Assembly (NCBI GenBank): GCA_030539165.1
Contig: JAUNSO010000005.1
Span: forward strand, 1 to 64,000
Direction of reading: 5' to 3'
From: a bacterium
GTDB lineage: Bacteria > Bacillota > Clostridia > Lachnospirales > Lachnospiraceae
Length of the DNA: 64,000 bases
Shown: positions 9,620 to 18,081 of the stretch, one piece after another
Layout of the letters: every line of letters begins with the position of its first letter
Position numbering within the stretch: position 1 is the stretch's first letter
Position numbers and translations under genes: made by a program
The notes under the pieces: model-generated
Told to the model about the DNA's origin: nothing
Databases searched by the model: none
The model's input: only the letters and a program-made list of their open reading frames with translations

Positions 9620-10156
9620 TTAATATCTTGCCTTGATCTTTGAAATTCCGTTTTGCAGCCATATCACGATTGCAAACAGGAAAAAGGACATCATCACATT
9701 CATGGAACTGTCCATGGAGGTTCCAATGATCAGATTCTGGATTCCTATGATCAATTCCAGTATCTGAAGCAGTCTTCCGAGTCTGATCCACCTTTTCATC
9801 ATTGTCCGGTAGGAGGATGCATCCGTATAAATCTCATACTCTCCGATCGGCAGAGACTCATCATACTTCTTTCTGAGATAATTCCAGCCGTTATAGGTGG
9901 TGTTGACATATTCCCAGCCCTGCTCCTCAAACAGTTCGATATATCTGTTCTTCTCATCAGAGCCGTTTTTGATGTCCGGATTATAATCAATTTTGTGGAT
10001 ATAGCGGATGCTGCTGTCCTGTTCATAGATTGTGTGAAAGCAGCCACCCTTCAATAGCTGCCATCCCTGCTCTGACTGTCTGTTCAGGGCAAGCTCTTCC
10101 ATTTCTACGTTCCATGCAGCATATGCGGCATAAGATGTTTTGATATTCCTGCTCAT
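9620..10156 (-). CDS. DUF2812 domain membrane protein
   Basis: 178 aa: a soluble N-terminal domain of about 115 residues with the aromatic-rich DUF2812 pattern (NxQSEQGWQLLKGG, EEQGWEYVNTTYNGWNYLRKK), then two C-terminal membrane helices (about 130-172). Such proteins are typically encoded next to PadR regulators and are thought to act as their partner or sensor; the function is not established. Its ATG overlaps the end of the padR gene by four bases, so translation is coupled. Confidence 0.8.
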   Translation of the reverse strand: MSRNIKTSYAAYAAWNVEMEELALNRQSEQGWQLLKGGCFHTIYEQDSSIRYIHKIDYNPDIKNGSDEKNRYIELFEEQGWEYVNTTYNGWNYLRKKYDESLPIGEYEIYTDASSYRTMMKRWIRLGRLLQILELIIGIQNLIIGTSMDSSMNVMMSFFLFAIVIWLQNGISKIKARY

Positions 10157-10503
10157 GATTGTTCCTCCGTTATGCCTGAGGCAGTGTCAATGACCTGATC
10201 CGCGCTTGCAAGAAGCTCACGCAGTCTCTCTATTTCACTATCCAGTACTTCTTTTCCAAGCTCTGTCAGTTCATACTTTCTTTTGTTCTTTTCATCCGTG
10301 CCTCCGGATATCACTTCTCTGATCCAGTCCTTTTTCAACATATTGCTCACTGCGCCATACATCGTTCCGGAGCCGATCTTAACACGCCCTCCCGACAGCT
10401 TCAGTGATTCCTGCATGATTCCGTATCCATGCAGAGGATTGTGATACATACATAGTAAAATGTAAAAATAGCTTTCCGTTAATGGTTCAGACTTTGGCTG
10501 CAT
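10153..10503 (-). CDS. PadR family transcriptional regulator
   Basis: 116 aa winged-helix repressor of the PadR family: TESYFYILLCMYHNPLHGYGIM, then the wing region with KIGSGTMYGAVSNM and a short C-terminal dimerisation helix. AAGGAG lies seven bases before the ATG at 10503. The gene overlaps the CPBP protease gene by 17 bp and the DUF2812 gene by four bp, giving one tightly coupled operon. The repeated operator in the shared promoter (11468-11510) is the natural candidate for autoregulation; that link is inferred. Confidence 0.9.
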   Translation of the reverse strand: MQPKSEPLTESYFYILLCMYHNPLHGYGIMQESLKLSGGRVKIGSGTMYGAVSNMLKKDWIREVISGGTDEKNKRKYELTELGKEVLDSEIERLRELLASADQVIDTASGITEEQS

Positions 10504-11431
10504 CTTGTGTCTCCTTTTTTGAAAATACTTTCTGCATAACAATGACTCCTGCTGTCAAGATGACAGCTGCCGCAAACCAGACTCCATCCCGGTCTGTAAT
10601 CTCCTCCGGTATCAGGTTGATGATTCTGGGCATAAAATTATAGAGCATATGAAACAGGATGGTCGGTATGACCGAGCGATACTGATAAGATAAATAGCCG
10701 GTTACCATAGCCAGTGGTATGACATACAGCCCCTGTACGAGATTGCCGTGCAGAATCCCAAAGCATACGGATTCGATCAACAGCACTGCAATCATGGGAA
10801 AGTAGCTTTCCAGTCTTCTTTGAATCAGTCCACGCACCAGACACTCTTCTGCAACCGGTGCAAAAAGAAGCGACATAATCAGTGTTAACGGGCCGTCTTC
10901 AAATACCAGCTCTGCCATATCGAGATACTGGTCTAATGTATCAGGCAGTGCATAGCCAATCAGTAATGTAGTGCAAACTGCTATTGTATAGCAGGCAACC
11001 GCCGTCAGTATAAACAGTGCTGTTTTACTCGGTGTAAATGCTGATTTCATCGTTTCTTTGATCTGCGCCATCGCACAATGCTTTGCATGTTTCAGTTTAT
11101 ACCATAATCCAAAGGTCACTGCCATTGCAAAAGAAGCCGCTGCACTGACTAGATTGATAATACCGCTGTCTTCCAGAATCTTAGTCATCTCATCAGGTGA
11201 CACATCAGCGCTGAATCTGGATTCAAGCACAGCCTGAATCAGCAAAAAGATCCCTGCAGCTCCTCCTATGATGATTTGTATTCCAAACGCCAATGCAATC
11301 AATCCAGCGGCATACAGAATCGCTTTATACCATTTTTTCTGTAAGTTCTTGACCGGATATTCCTTTTCTGCTTGTGTTTCTGCTTCCACTTGTATTTCTT
11401 CTGTTTGTGTTAACTGCTCATTCTCGTTCAT
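10487..11431 (-). CDS. CPBP family intramembrane glutamic endopeptidase
   Basis: About 314 aa. An acidic N-terminal tail (residues 1-35) precedes about eight membrane helices. The CPBP motifs are present: EECLVRG (EExxxR) and FGILHGNLVQG supplying the His/Asn positions, so the protein is probably proteolytically active. Substrate unknown; family members process membrane-bound prepeptides or give bacteriocin immunity. Two adjacent ATGs exist (11434, 11431); AGGAG is spaced better for 11431. First gene of the CPBP-padR-DUF2812 operon. Confidence 0.85.
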   Translation of the reverse strand: MNENEQLTQTEEIQVEAETQAEKEYPVKNLQKKWYKAILYAAGLIALAFGIQIIIGGAAGIFLLIQAVLESRFSADVSPDEMTKILEDSGIINLVSAAASFAMAVTFGLWYKLKHAKHCAMAQIKETMKSAFTPSKTALFILTAVACYTIAVCTTLLIGYALPDTLDQYLDMAELVFEDGPLTLIMSLLFAPVAEECLVRGLIQRRLESYFPMIAVLLIESVCFGILHGNLVQGLYVIPLAMVTGYLSYQYRSVIPTILFHMLYNFMPRIINLIPEEITDRDGVWFAAAVILTAGVIVMQKVFSKKETQDAAKV

Positions 11432-11467
11432 CATTGATCTCCTATCTATTTTATATGTGTCGTTTGT

Positions 11468-11518
11468 CGACATATCATCTACTCGACATATCGTACCACG
11501 ACATATGTCGCCTGTCAA
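11468..11518 (-). promoter_or_regulatory. Promoter with repeated operator of the PadR operon
   Basis: Minus strand: TTGACA (11518-11513), 17-bp spacer, TACGAT (11495-11490). The spacer holds a perfect 12-bp palindrome CGACATATGTCG (11499-11510). CGACATAT recurs in the same orientation at 11484-11491 and 11468-11475, giving a 15-16 bp period. An inverted relative CGACACATAT follows on the minus strand. This layout is what a repressor-controlled promoter looks like. Confidence 0.75.
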
Positions 11519-11729
11519 CATATTTTTTATTTTATTTGAACTTTATTTTTGTTTTAGAATCCGTACACGATTTTGTCACATTTTCCTTTTATACTATGAA
11601 CTATCAAATGAAGTTAACAGCGAACATGTTCGGACAAAATGCGCATACTGACTTACAGAGCGTGTTTGACTGATTAGCTTCGACAAACAACAATTTCCCT
11701 TCATATAGATTTTTCTCCTTATCTCCAAG
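11519..11729. other. Intergenic region with no gene
   Basis: AT-rich spacer between the PadR-operon promoter and the pyk terminator. It contains one 12-bp palindrome CGAACATGTTCG (11621-11632) of unknown role. I see no credible coding sequence or RNA gene. Confidence 0.5.
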
Positions 11730-11762
11730 AAAAGGATGCCGCTTCAAACCCGGCATCCTTTT
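11730..11762 (-). terminator. Terminator downstream of pyk
   Basis: Twelve-bp perfect stem AAAAGGATGCCG / CGGCATCCTTTT with a nine-nt loop. It lies 31 bases beyond the pyk stop. The U-run is better on the plus strand, but no plus-strand gene ends here, so it probably serves pyk. Confidence 0.65.
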
Positions 11763-11792
11763 TTATTTCCATTCTTCTGTTCTGTTTTATGA

Positions 11793-13217
11793 TTAAGTAT
11801 AGCTGACCGTTTCCACACGGAGCAGGTTCGTTCCTCCCGGTGTATCCAACGGTACACCTGCTGCGATTACCACCGTATCTCCTGTCTCCACAACATCAAT
11901 CTGCTTTGCACATGCAATGGCATGATCAAACAACTCCTCCTGTGTCTGCTGGTAACGCGCAAGCACCGGATATACACCCCAGGATAAAGCCAGCTGATGA
12001 AAGGTCTTAAGCTCCGGAGTTGCGGCAACGATAGGCTCCTGTGGCCGGAACTTTGACATACGCCGTGCTGTCTGTCCATATTTCGTAACTGCTATAATTG
12101 CCTTTGCTCCTATATCACGTGCCGTCGTACAGGCAGCATCACATACCGCATTGGTGATATCATTCTGGTCCATGACATATCTGACAGAATTCTTCTTGAT
12201 CTCAAAATAATCCTTTTCAGCCTGGCGCGCTATCTTAGCCATTACCTCCACTGTCAGAACCGGATACTTGCCCATTGCCGTCTCACCTGACAGCATGACT
12301 GCACTGGTTCCATCAAAGACTGCATTTGCAACGTCCGTAATCTCGGCTCTTGTCGGATGAGGATGTTCGATCATGGACTCCAGCATCTGTGTGGCTGTAA
12401 TGACCATCTTTCCTGCCTTATAGCATGCTGTAATAAATTTCTTCTGCAGACCCGGAAGACGCTCATACTCTACCTCAACACCCATATCTCCTCTTGCTAC
12501 CATGATACCGTCAGAATGACTGAGTATCGCCTCAAAATTTTCGATTCCTTCCACATTTTCAATCTTGGAGATCAGTTTGATATTCTTTCCACCATAATAA
12601 TCCACAAAATTTCTGAGTTCTTTGATATCCTCCTCACAGCGCACAAAAGACGCCGCTATAAAATCAACATCCTGTTCCACACCAAAACGCACGTCATCCT
12701 TATCTGCCTGACTCATATATGGCATATTCAGGTGAACGCACGGAACATTGATCCCCTTATGGTTGCTGACCATACCGCCATTGATGACATCGCAGATAAT
12801 ATCCGTATCTGTGCATTCCTTAACGCGCAGTTCTATACTGCCATCATCAATCAAAACCGTATTTCCCGGCTCCAGATCCTGCGGCAGCTCCTTGTAGGTA
12901 ATGGAAACAATCTCTTCTGTTCCCATGACATCCCGTGTCGTTAAAGTAAACTGTGCACCCTCCTTCAGTTCCACTCTTTCCTGTTCAAAATCACCGGTTC
13001 TGATCTCCGGACCCTTTGTATCAAGCATGATTGCCAGTGGAACTCCGACATCCTCTCTGATCCTCTTGACCATATCGATGGTTTCCTGATGATACTCATG
13101 TGTACCATGTGAAAAATTCAGTCTGGCAACGTTCATACCCTTGTCTATCATTTGTCTGAGTACATCCTCCTGTCTGCTCGCAGGCCCTAATGTACAGACA
13201 ATTTTAGTTTTCTTCAT
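11793..13217 (-). CDS. pyk: Pyruvate kinase
   Basis: Converts PEP and ADP to pyruvate and ATP, the last glycolytic step. 474 aa, the classical length, without the extra C-terminal PEP-utiliser domain seen in Bacillus. Recognisable segments are KIVCTLGPAS, NVARLNFSHG, DTKGPEIRTG and the metal/substrate loop ISKIENVEGIENF, followed by MVARGDMGVE and the ATQMLESM signature. ACGGAGGG precedes the ATG. The next large gene on the strand is pyruvate phosphate dikinase, which runs the PEP-pyruvate reaction in the other direction or with PPi. Confidence 0.97.
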   Translation of the reverse strand: MKKTKIVCTLGPASRQEDVLRQMIDKGMNVARLNFSHGTHEYHQETIDMVKRIREDVGVPLAIMLDTKGPEIRTGDFEQERVELKEGAQFTLTTRDVMGTEEIVSITYKELPQDLEPGNTVLIDDGSIELRVKECTDTDIICDVINGGMVSNHKGINVPCVHLNMPYMSQADKDDVRFGVEQDVDFIAASFVRCEEDIKELRNFVDYYGGKNIKLISKIENVEGIENFEAILSHSDGIMVARGDMGVEVEYERLPGLQKKFITACYKAGKMVITATQMLESMIEHPHPTRAEITDVANAVFDGTSAVMLSGETAMGKYPVLTVEVMAKIARQAEKDYFEIKKNSVRYVMDQNDITNAVCDAACTTARDIGAKAIIAVTKYGQTARRMSKFRPQEPIVAATPELKTFHQLALSWGVYPVLARYQQTQEELFDHAIACAKQIDVVETGDTVVIAAGVPLDTPGGTNLLRVETVSYT

Positions 13218-13339
13218 AATACCCTCCGTTCATATCTGTTTCATCTATATACTTTGTATAGTTTAACATAAGTTTCTAAATATTCCTACCCGGCAGTCAT
13301 AAAAAAAATGTTTAGATTTTGACTTGTAAAATTTTCCTG

Positions 13340-13378
13340 TTTACAAATAAGAGTTGTATCTGTTATGATAGATACAAC
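13340..13378 (+). promoter_or_regulatory. Promoter and dyad operator of the small plus-strand gene
   Basis: TTTACA (13340-13345), 18-bp spacer, TATGAT (13364-13369). A perfect 9-8-9 inverted repeat, GTTGTATCT-N8-AGATACAAC (13353-13361 / 13370-13378), brackets the -10 box so that the spacer of the dyad contains it. This is typical repressor-site geometry. Confidence 0.7.
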
Positions 13379-13417
13379 CAAATTTTGTATTCTTACCGGA
13401 TACAGCAAGGAGTCAAT

Positions 13418-13579
13418 ATGGACAAAGAACCAAATCATGATATACAAAAGCAATTCACTGATGAAAACTTCACGGAAGACATATCTCTTGGACAGTTCGC
13501 TGAAGAACTACTAAAGTTGGACGAAACCCAGCGCCAGGAACTTGTTCAATATGCAAAGAAACTGCAAAACAAATCCTAA
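13418..13579 (+). CDS. Small acidic helical protein of unknown function
   Basis: 53 aa, one of very few plus-strand genes. I do not recognise the family. It is rich in Asp/Glu/Gln/Lys and reads as one or two amphipathic helices (SLGQFAEELLKLDETQRQEL), with no membrane segment or cysteines. The case that it is real: AAGGAG five bases before the ATG, a good promoter with a perfect dyad operator upstream (13340-13378), and a strong terminator 36 bases after the stop. It is divergent from pyk and convergent with ppdK. It could be a small regulator or a DNA- or protein-binding peptide; nothing in the sequence decides. Confidence 0.7.
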   Translation: MDKEPNHDIQKQFTDENFTEDISLGQFAEELLKLDETQRQELVQYAKKLQNKS

Positions 13580-13615
13580 TTCCCACTCCATATAAATGCA
13601 TCAATCAATATCCGT

Positions 13616-13665
13616 ACAAACAAACAGAACGAGTACAAATATCTGTACTCGTTCTGTTTGTTTGT
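13616..13665. terminator. Bidirectional terminator between the small gene and ppdK
   Basis: A perfect 22-bp stem with a six-nt loop (13616-13637 / 13644-13665). It serves the plus-strand small gene and the minus-strand ppdK, whose stop is 12 bases away. Confidence 0.85.
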
Positions 13666-13676
13666 CAATTCATTCT

Positions 13677-16301
13677 CTATTTAGCTGCTCCAAGTGCCGC
13701 CTGTGCTGCCGCCAGTCTTGCAATCGGAACTCTGAACGGTGAACAGGACACATAATCCAGTCCCACCTTATTACAGAATTCAATCGAAGCAGGGTCTCCT
13801 CCGTGCTCACCACAGATCCCCAGATGCAGATCCGGTCTCGTAGCACGTCCCTTCATCGCTGCCATCTCGACTAACTGTCCCACACCATTTTGATCAAGCT
13901 TTGCAAACGGATCAGACTCATAAATCTTTGACTTATAATATGCATCCAGGAACTTTCCTGCATCATCTCTGGAGAATCCAAATGTCATCTGGGTCAGATC
14001 ATTTGTTCCAAATGAGAAGAACTCAGCCTCCTCAGCAATCTCATTTGCCAGCAGTGCTGCTCTCGGAATTTCGATCATCGTACCGACATGGTAAACAATA
14101 TCAGAATTCTTCTCTTTCTTCACAAGCTCTGCAACTTCCACTACCGCATCCTTCACATATTTCAGTTCTTTCTTATCTCCGACAAGAGGAATCATAATCT
14201 CCGGTTCAATGTGATATCCCTTCTCGTTCTTCACTTCAATGGCAGCTTCCATGACTGCTCTTGTCTGCATCTTGGCAATCTCAGGATAAGTCACTGCCAG
14301 ACGACATCCGCGGTGTCCCATCATCGGATTAAATTCATGCAGGGCATCACAGGTTTCCTTCACCTGCTGAACAGTCAGATTCATACGCTTTGCAAGTTCC
14401 TCAATATCCTTCTCTTCGGTCGGCACGAATTCATGAAGAGGCGGATCTAAGAAACGGATTGTAACAGGTCTGCCCTCCATAGCCTCGTAAATACCCTTGA
14501 AGTCCTCTTTCTGGTAAGGAATCAGTCCAATCAGTGCATCTGTACGTTCTTCTACAGTGGTAGACAGAATCATCTGGCGAATCTTCGGTATTCTCTCCGG
14601 TTCAAAGAACATATGCTCTGTACGGCAGAGTCCGATACCTTCCGCGCCAAGCTTGACTGCATTTCTTGCATCTGCAGGCGTATCTGCATTGGTTCTGACC
14701 TTCAGCCTTCTGTACTGGTCTGCCCAGCCCATAATACGTCCGAAGTTGCCGCCGATCTTAGCCTCCTCTGTCTGAATGTCTCCCAGATAAATCTTACCGG
14801 TAGAGCCATCTAAAGAGATATAGTCACCCTCGACGATTGTCTCCCCGCCGAGCTTAAATACCTTTGCTGCTTCATCAATCTGAATCTCACCACAGCCTGA
14901 TACACACGCTGTACCCATGCCACGTGCCACAACAGCTGCGTGTGATGTCATACCACCGCGGACAGTCAGGATACCCTCTGCAGCATGCATGCCTTCTATA
15001 TCCTCCGGAGAAGTCTCCAGTCTTACAAGAACAACTCTTTCTCCTGTTTCATGATGTGCCTTAGCTTCATCAGCAGTGAAATAGACACGTCCTGCAGCAG
15101 CTCCCGGTGAAGCAGGCAGTGCCTGTCCGAGCAGCTTGCCATCCTTCAGTGCCTGTGGTACAAATGTCGGATGCAGCAGCTGATCCAGAGACTTTGCCTC
15201 AATTCTCATAACGGCTTCTTCCGGAGTAATCATTCCTTCATCTACGAGATCACAGGCAATCTGCAGTGCTGCCGGAGCTGTTCTCTTACCATTACGTGTC
15301 TGTAAGAAGAATAACTTCTCATCCTCAATGGTAAATTCCATATCCTGCATATCACGATAGTGATTCTCTAATTTATTTGCAATCTCCATAAACTGCTTGT
15401 AGACATTCGGCATATCCTCTTCCAGCTTCGTAATCGGCTGCGGTGTTCTGATTCCTGCCACAACATCCTCACCCTGTGCATTGATCAGATATTCTCCGAA
15501 AATGCCCTTCGCTCCGGTAGATGGATTTCTGGTAAAAGCAACGCCTGTTCCGGACTTGTCTCCCGTATTGCCGAATACCATAGCCTGTACACTGACAGCT
15601 GTTCCCCAGTCACCCGGAATGTCATTCATTCTTCTGTATACGATGGCTCTCGGATTATCCCAAGATCTAAATACAGCCTTGACTGCCTCCATCAGCTGAA
15701 TCTTCGGATCCTGTGGGAATTCCTCGCCCATTTTTTCTTTATAAATGCCTTTATATTTCGCGATAACCTCTTTCAGATCATCTGCAGTCAGCTCTGTATC
15801 GAATTTGTAGCCCTTGGAGGACTTCATATCATCAAGAATTCCTTCGAAGAAGGTCTTGCTCATTTCCATAACAACATCTGAGAACATCTGAATGAATCTT
15901 CTGTAAGAATCATAAGCAAATCTCGGATTTCCTGTTTTCTTTGCAAAGCCCTCGACTGCAATGTCATTTAATCCAAGGTTCAGTATTGTATCCATCATAC
16001 CCGGCATAGATGCGCGCGCTCCGGAACGTACAGATACAAGCAGCGGATTCTCTGTATCCCCAAATTTCTTGCCCTGCTGCTCCTCCAGTTTAGCAAGAGC
16101 TTCAAAGATCTGGCTCTTTATCTCATCATTGATTGTCTTTCCACTGTTATAATACTCTGTACAAGCCTCAGTGGTAACAGTAAAACCCTGTGGGATCGGC
16201 AATCCCAGATTGGTCATCTCGGCAAGATTACATCCCTTTCCACCCAGCAGATTTCTCATCTGTGCACTGCCTTCTTTGAATAAATAAACCCATTTTGTCA
16301 T
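13677..16301 (-). CDS. ppdK: Pyruvate, phosphate dikinase
   Basis: Interconverts pyruvate, ATP and phosphate with PEP, AMP and PPi. 874 aa, as in the well-studied clostridial enzyme. Parts in order: ATP-grasp nucleotide-binding domain, the phosphohistidine swivel domain with GGMTSHAAVVARG around residue 455 (catalytic His), and the TIM-barrel PEP/pyruvate domain with GICGEHGGDP near the C-terminus. GGGAGGA precedes the ATG. It has its own promoter and a leader of about 200 nt containing a terminator-like hairpin (16348-16376), so expression may be controlled by attenuation. Confidence 0.97.
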   Translation of the reverse strand: MTKWVYLFKEGSAQMRNLLGGKGCNLAEMTNLGLPIPQGFTVTTEACTEYYNSGKTINDEIKSQIFEALAKLEEQQGKKFGDTENPLLVSVRSGARASMPGMMDTILNLGLNDIAVEGFAKKTGNPRFAYDSYRRFIQMFSDVVMEMSKTFFEGILDDMKSSKGYKFDTELTADDLKEVIAKYKGIYKEKMGEEFPQDPKIQLMEAVKAVFRSWDNPRAIVYRRMNDIPGDWGTAVSVQAMVFGNTGDKSGTGVAFTRNPSTGAKGIFGEYLINAQGEDVVAGIRTPQPITKLEEDMPNVYKQFMEIANKLENHYRDMQDMEFTIEDEKLFFLQTRNGKRTAPAALQIACDLVDEGMITPEEAVMRIEAKSLDQLLHPTFVPQALKDGKLLGQALPASPGAAAGRVYFTADEAKAHHETGERVVLVRLETSPEDIEGMHAAEGILTVRGGMTSHAAVVARGMGTACVSGCGEIQIDEAAKVFKLGGETIVEGDYISLDGSTGKIYLGDIQTEEAKIGGNFGRIMGWADQYRRLKVRTNADTPADARNAVKLGAEGIGLCRTEHMFFEPERIPKIRQMILSTTVEERTDALIGLIPYQKEDFKGIYEAMEGRPVTIRFLDPPLHEFVPTEEKDIEELAKRMNLTVQQVKETCDALHEFNPMMGHRGCRLAVTYPEIAKMQTRAVMEAAIEVKNEKGYHIEPEIMIPLVGDKKELKYVKDAVVEVAELVKKEKNSDIVYHVGTMIEIPRAALLANEIAEEAEFFSFGTNDLTQMTFGFSRDDAGKFLDAYYKSKIYESDPFAKLDQNGVGQLVEMAAMKGRATRPDLHLGICGEHGGDPASIEFCNKVGLDYVSCSPFRVPIARLAAAQAALGAAK

Positions 16302-16327
16302 TTTCTTCTTCCTCCCTGTAATTTGAA

Positions 16328-16441
16328 TTATAGGTTAATATAAAAAAGCCAAATTTCCCCCCTTGGGTAATTTGGCCTTTTTGCAATATTGATATTCTCT
16401 GTTCGCTTCTTTGCTCGCAATCGAATATGAATTCCGTTCAT
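16328..16441 (-). CDS. Possible 37-codon leader peptide upstream of ppdK
   Basis: ATG at 16441 to TAA at 16328, inside the ppdK leader. It begins MNGIHIRLRAKKR, is very basic, and its last codons run through the terminator hairpin at 16348-16376. AAAGGA lies upstream at slightly long spacing. A translated leader overlapping a terminator is the geometry of ribosome-mediated attenuation. I know no homologue, and it could be a chance frame. Confidence 0.35.
   Translation of the reverse strand: MNGIHIRLRAKKRTENINIAKRPNYPRGEIWLFYINL
16342..16376 (-). terminator. Terminator-like hairpin in the ppdK leader
   Basis: GCCAAATT (16376-16369) pairs with AATTTGGC (16355-16348) on the minus strand, with a C/G-rich apical part and six T residues following (16347-16342). 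It lies between the ppdK promoter and the ppdK start, so it would terminate the leader unless antiterminated. Confidence 0.65.
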
Positions 16442-16513
16442 ACAATATCCTTTTATAAGTTGTATTTGTGACACCGACAAATGTGTTTTATTGTCTCCCC
16501 ATCACGCACAAAA

Positions 16514-16542
16514 ATTATATCATAAAGATTTTTGTATGTCTA
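16514..16542 (-). promoter_or_regulatory. Strong promoter of ppdK
   Basis: Minus strand TAGACA (16542-16537), 17-bp spacer, TATAAT (16519-16514). The predicted start near 16507 gives a leader of about 205 nt before the ppdK ATG. Nothing else of note lies in 16543-16639. Confidence 0.75.
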
Positions 16543-16639
16543 GCACTAATTTTGTATAATCTCCACTTTTTGCATAACATAATTCATTCATTATAGAACA
16601 ATATTCACTTAGGAAGTCTGATTTGAACTGTAAATGAGG

Positions 16640-18028
16640 TTAAAATGTAAATTTATCCGCAAAGTAGCTGTCGAGATCTTCTATGGCGATTCTCTCCTGT
16701 TCCATGGTATCACGCTCTCTGACTGTTACCTTTTGATCTGTCTCAGACTCAAAATCATAAGTGATGCAGAACGGTGTTCCGATCTCATCCTGTCTTCTGT
16801 ATCTCTTTCCGATGTTTCCCCTGTCATCAAATTCGCAGTTATACTTCTTGCTTAGTTCCATAAAGATTTTCTCTGCGCCTTCATTCAGCTTCTTAGACAA
16901 CGGAAGCACACCGATCTTGATCGGAGCAAGCGCCGGATGGAAATGCAGTACGGTTCTGACATCTCCTTCACCGATTTCTTCCTCGTCATATGCACCACAT
17001 AAAAATGCCAGGAACATACGCTCAACGCCAAGTGACGGCTCAATCACATAAGGAATATATTTTTCTCTCTTCTCATCATCAAAGTAGGACAGATCCTCAC
17101 CTGATACATTCTGATGCTGTGTCAGATCATAATTCGTTCTGTCTGCGATACCCCACAGCTCACCCCATCCAAACGGGAAGAGGAACTCTATATCAGAGGT
17201 CGCCTTAGAGTAGAATGATAATTCCTCAGCATCATGATCTCTGACTCTCATCTCCTCTTTTTTCATGCCCAGTGACTGCAGAAAATCTATACAGAACTGT
17301 TTCCAGTATGCAAACCACTCCAGATCTGTATCCGGCTCGCAGAAGAATTCCATTTCCATCTGTTCAAACTCACGCACACGGAAGATAAAGTTGCCCGGTG
17401 TAATCTCATTTCGGAAAGACTTTCCGACCTGACAGATACCAAACGGGATTTTCTTTCTGGAGGTACGCTGTACATTTTTAAAGTTTACAAAGATGCCCTG
17501 TGCAGTTTCCGGTCTCAGATATACCGTATTCTTTGCATCCTCGGTAACGCCCTGAAATGTCTTGAACATCAGATTAAACTGACGGATATCTGTAAAGTTG
17601 TGCTTGCCGCAGGTCGGACATGCGATATTATGCTCACGGATGTACTCCATCATCTGTTCCTGTGTCCATCCATCTACAGAGCTCTCAAGTGTAATTTTGT
17701 TTGCTGCAGCATAGTCCTCGATCAGCTTATCCGCTCTGAATCTCTCATGACATTCCTTACAATCCATCAGAGGATCTGAAAAGCTGCCCAGATGTCCGGA
17801 AGCGACCCATGTCTGCGGATTCATCAAAATGGCACAGTCCACACCTACATTATATGGACTTTCCATCACGAACTTCTGCCACCATGCCTTTTTGACATTG
17901 TTCTTTAATTCTACACCAAGATTTCCAAAATCCCATGTATTTGCAAGTCCGCCATAGATCTCTGAACCCGGATATACGAATCCCCTTGCCTTTGCCAGTG
18001 CTACGATTTTGTCCATTGTCTTTTCCAT
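16640..18028 (-). CDS. glyQS: Glycyl-tRNA synthetase, single-chain dimeric type
   Basis: Charges tRNA-Gly. 462 aa, the alpha-2 form (not the two-gene glyQ/glyS form). The class II core is clear: the N-terminus [22 protein letters not shown], motif 2 around [21 protein letters not shown] and motif 3 near [14 protein letters not shown] CxxC...CxxC-like insertion ([20 protein letters not shown]) fits the zinc site seen in this family. AGAGGA precedes the ATG. Only 53 bp separate it from the lipoprotein gene, so there is no T-box. Confidence 0.96.
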   Translation of the reverse strand: MEKTMDKIVALAKARGFVYPGSEIYGGLANTWDFGNLGVELKNNVKKAWWQKFVMESPYNVGVDCAILMNPQTWVASGHLGSFSDPLMDCKECHERFRADKLIEDYAAANKITLESSVDGWTQEQMMEYIREHNIACPTCGKHNFTDIRQFNLMFKTFQGVTEDAKNTVYLRPETAQGIFVNFKNVQRTSRKKIPFGICQVGKSFRNEITPGNFIFRVREFEQMEMEFFCEPDTDLEWFAYWKQFCIDFLQSLGMKKEEMRVRDHDAEELSFYSKATSDIEFLFPFGWGELWGIADRTNYDLTQHQNVSGEDLSYFDDEKREKYIPYVIEPSLGVERMFLAFLCGAYDEEEIGEGDVRTVLHFHPALAPIKIGVLPLSKKLNEGAEKIFMELSKKYNCEFDDRGNIGKRYRRQDEIGTPFCITYDFESETDQKVTVRERDTMEQERIAIEDLDSYFADKFTF

Positions 18029-18081
18029 ATGATTTTCCTCTATTCCTTTATATTTTCATTTGTTATAATGATCTGATTATG

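Noticed and set aside
11621-11632. Palindrome CGAACATGTTCG as a LexA (SOS) box
   Set aside because: The SOS site has four bases between GAAC and GTTC; here there are two, and it is not placed in a visible promoter.
12357-12944. A 195-codon plus-strand frame opposite pyk
   Set aside because: Antisense shadow of a conserved gene; composition and lack of a start signal argue against coding.
18029-18081. T-box leader before glyQS (and, at 7141-7222, before alaS)
   Set aside because: The gaps are 53 and 82 bp, too short, and no T-box sequence or terminator is present.
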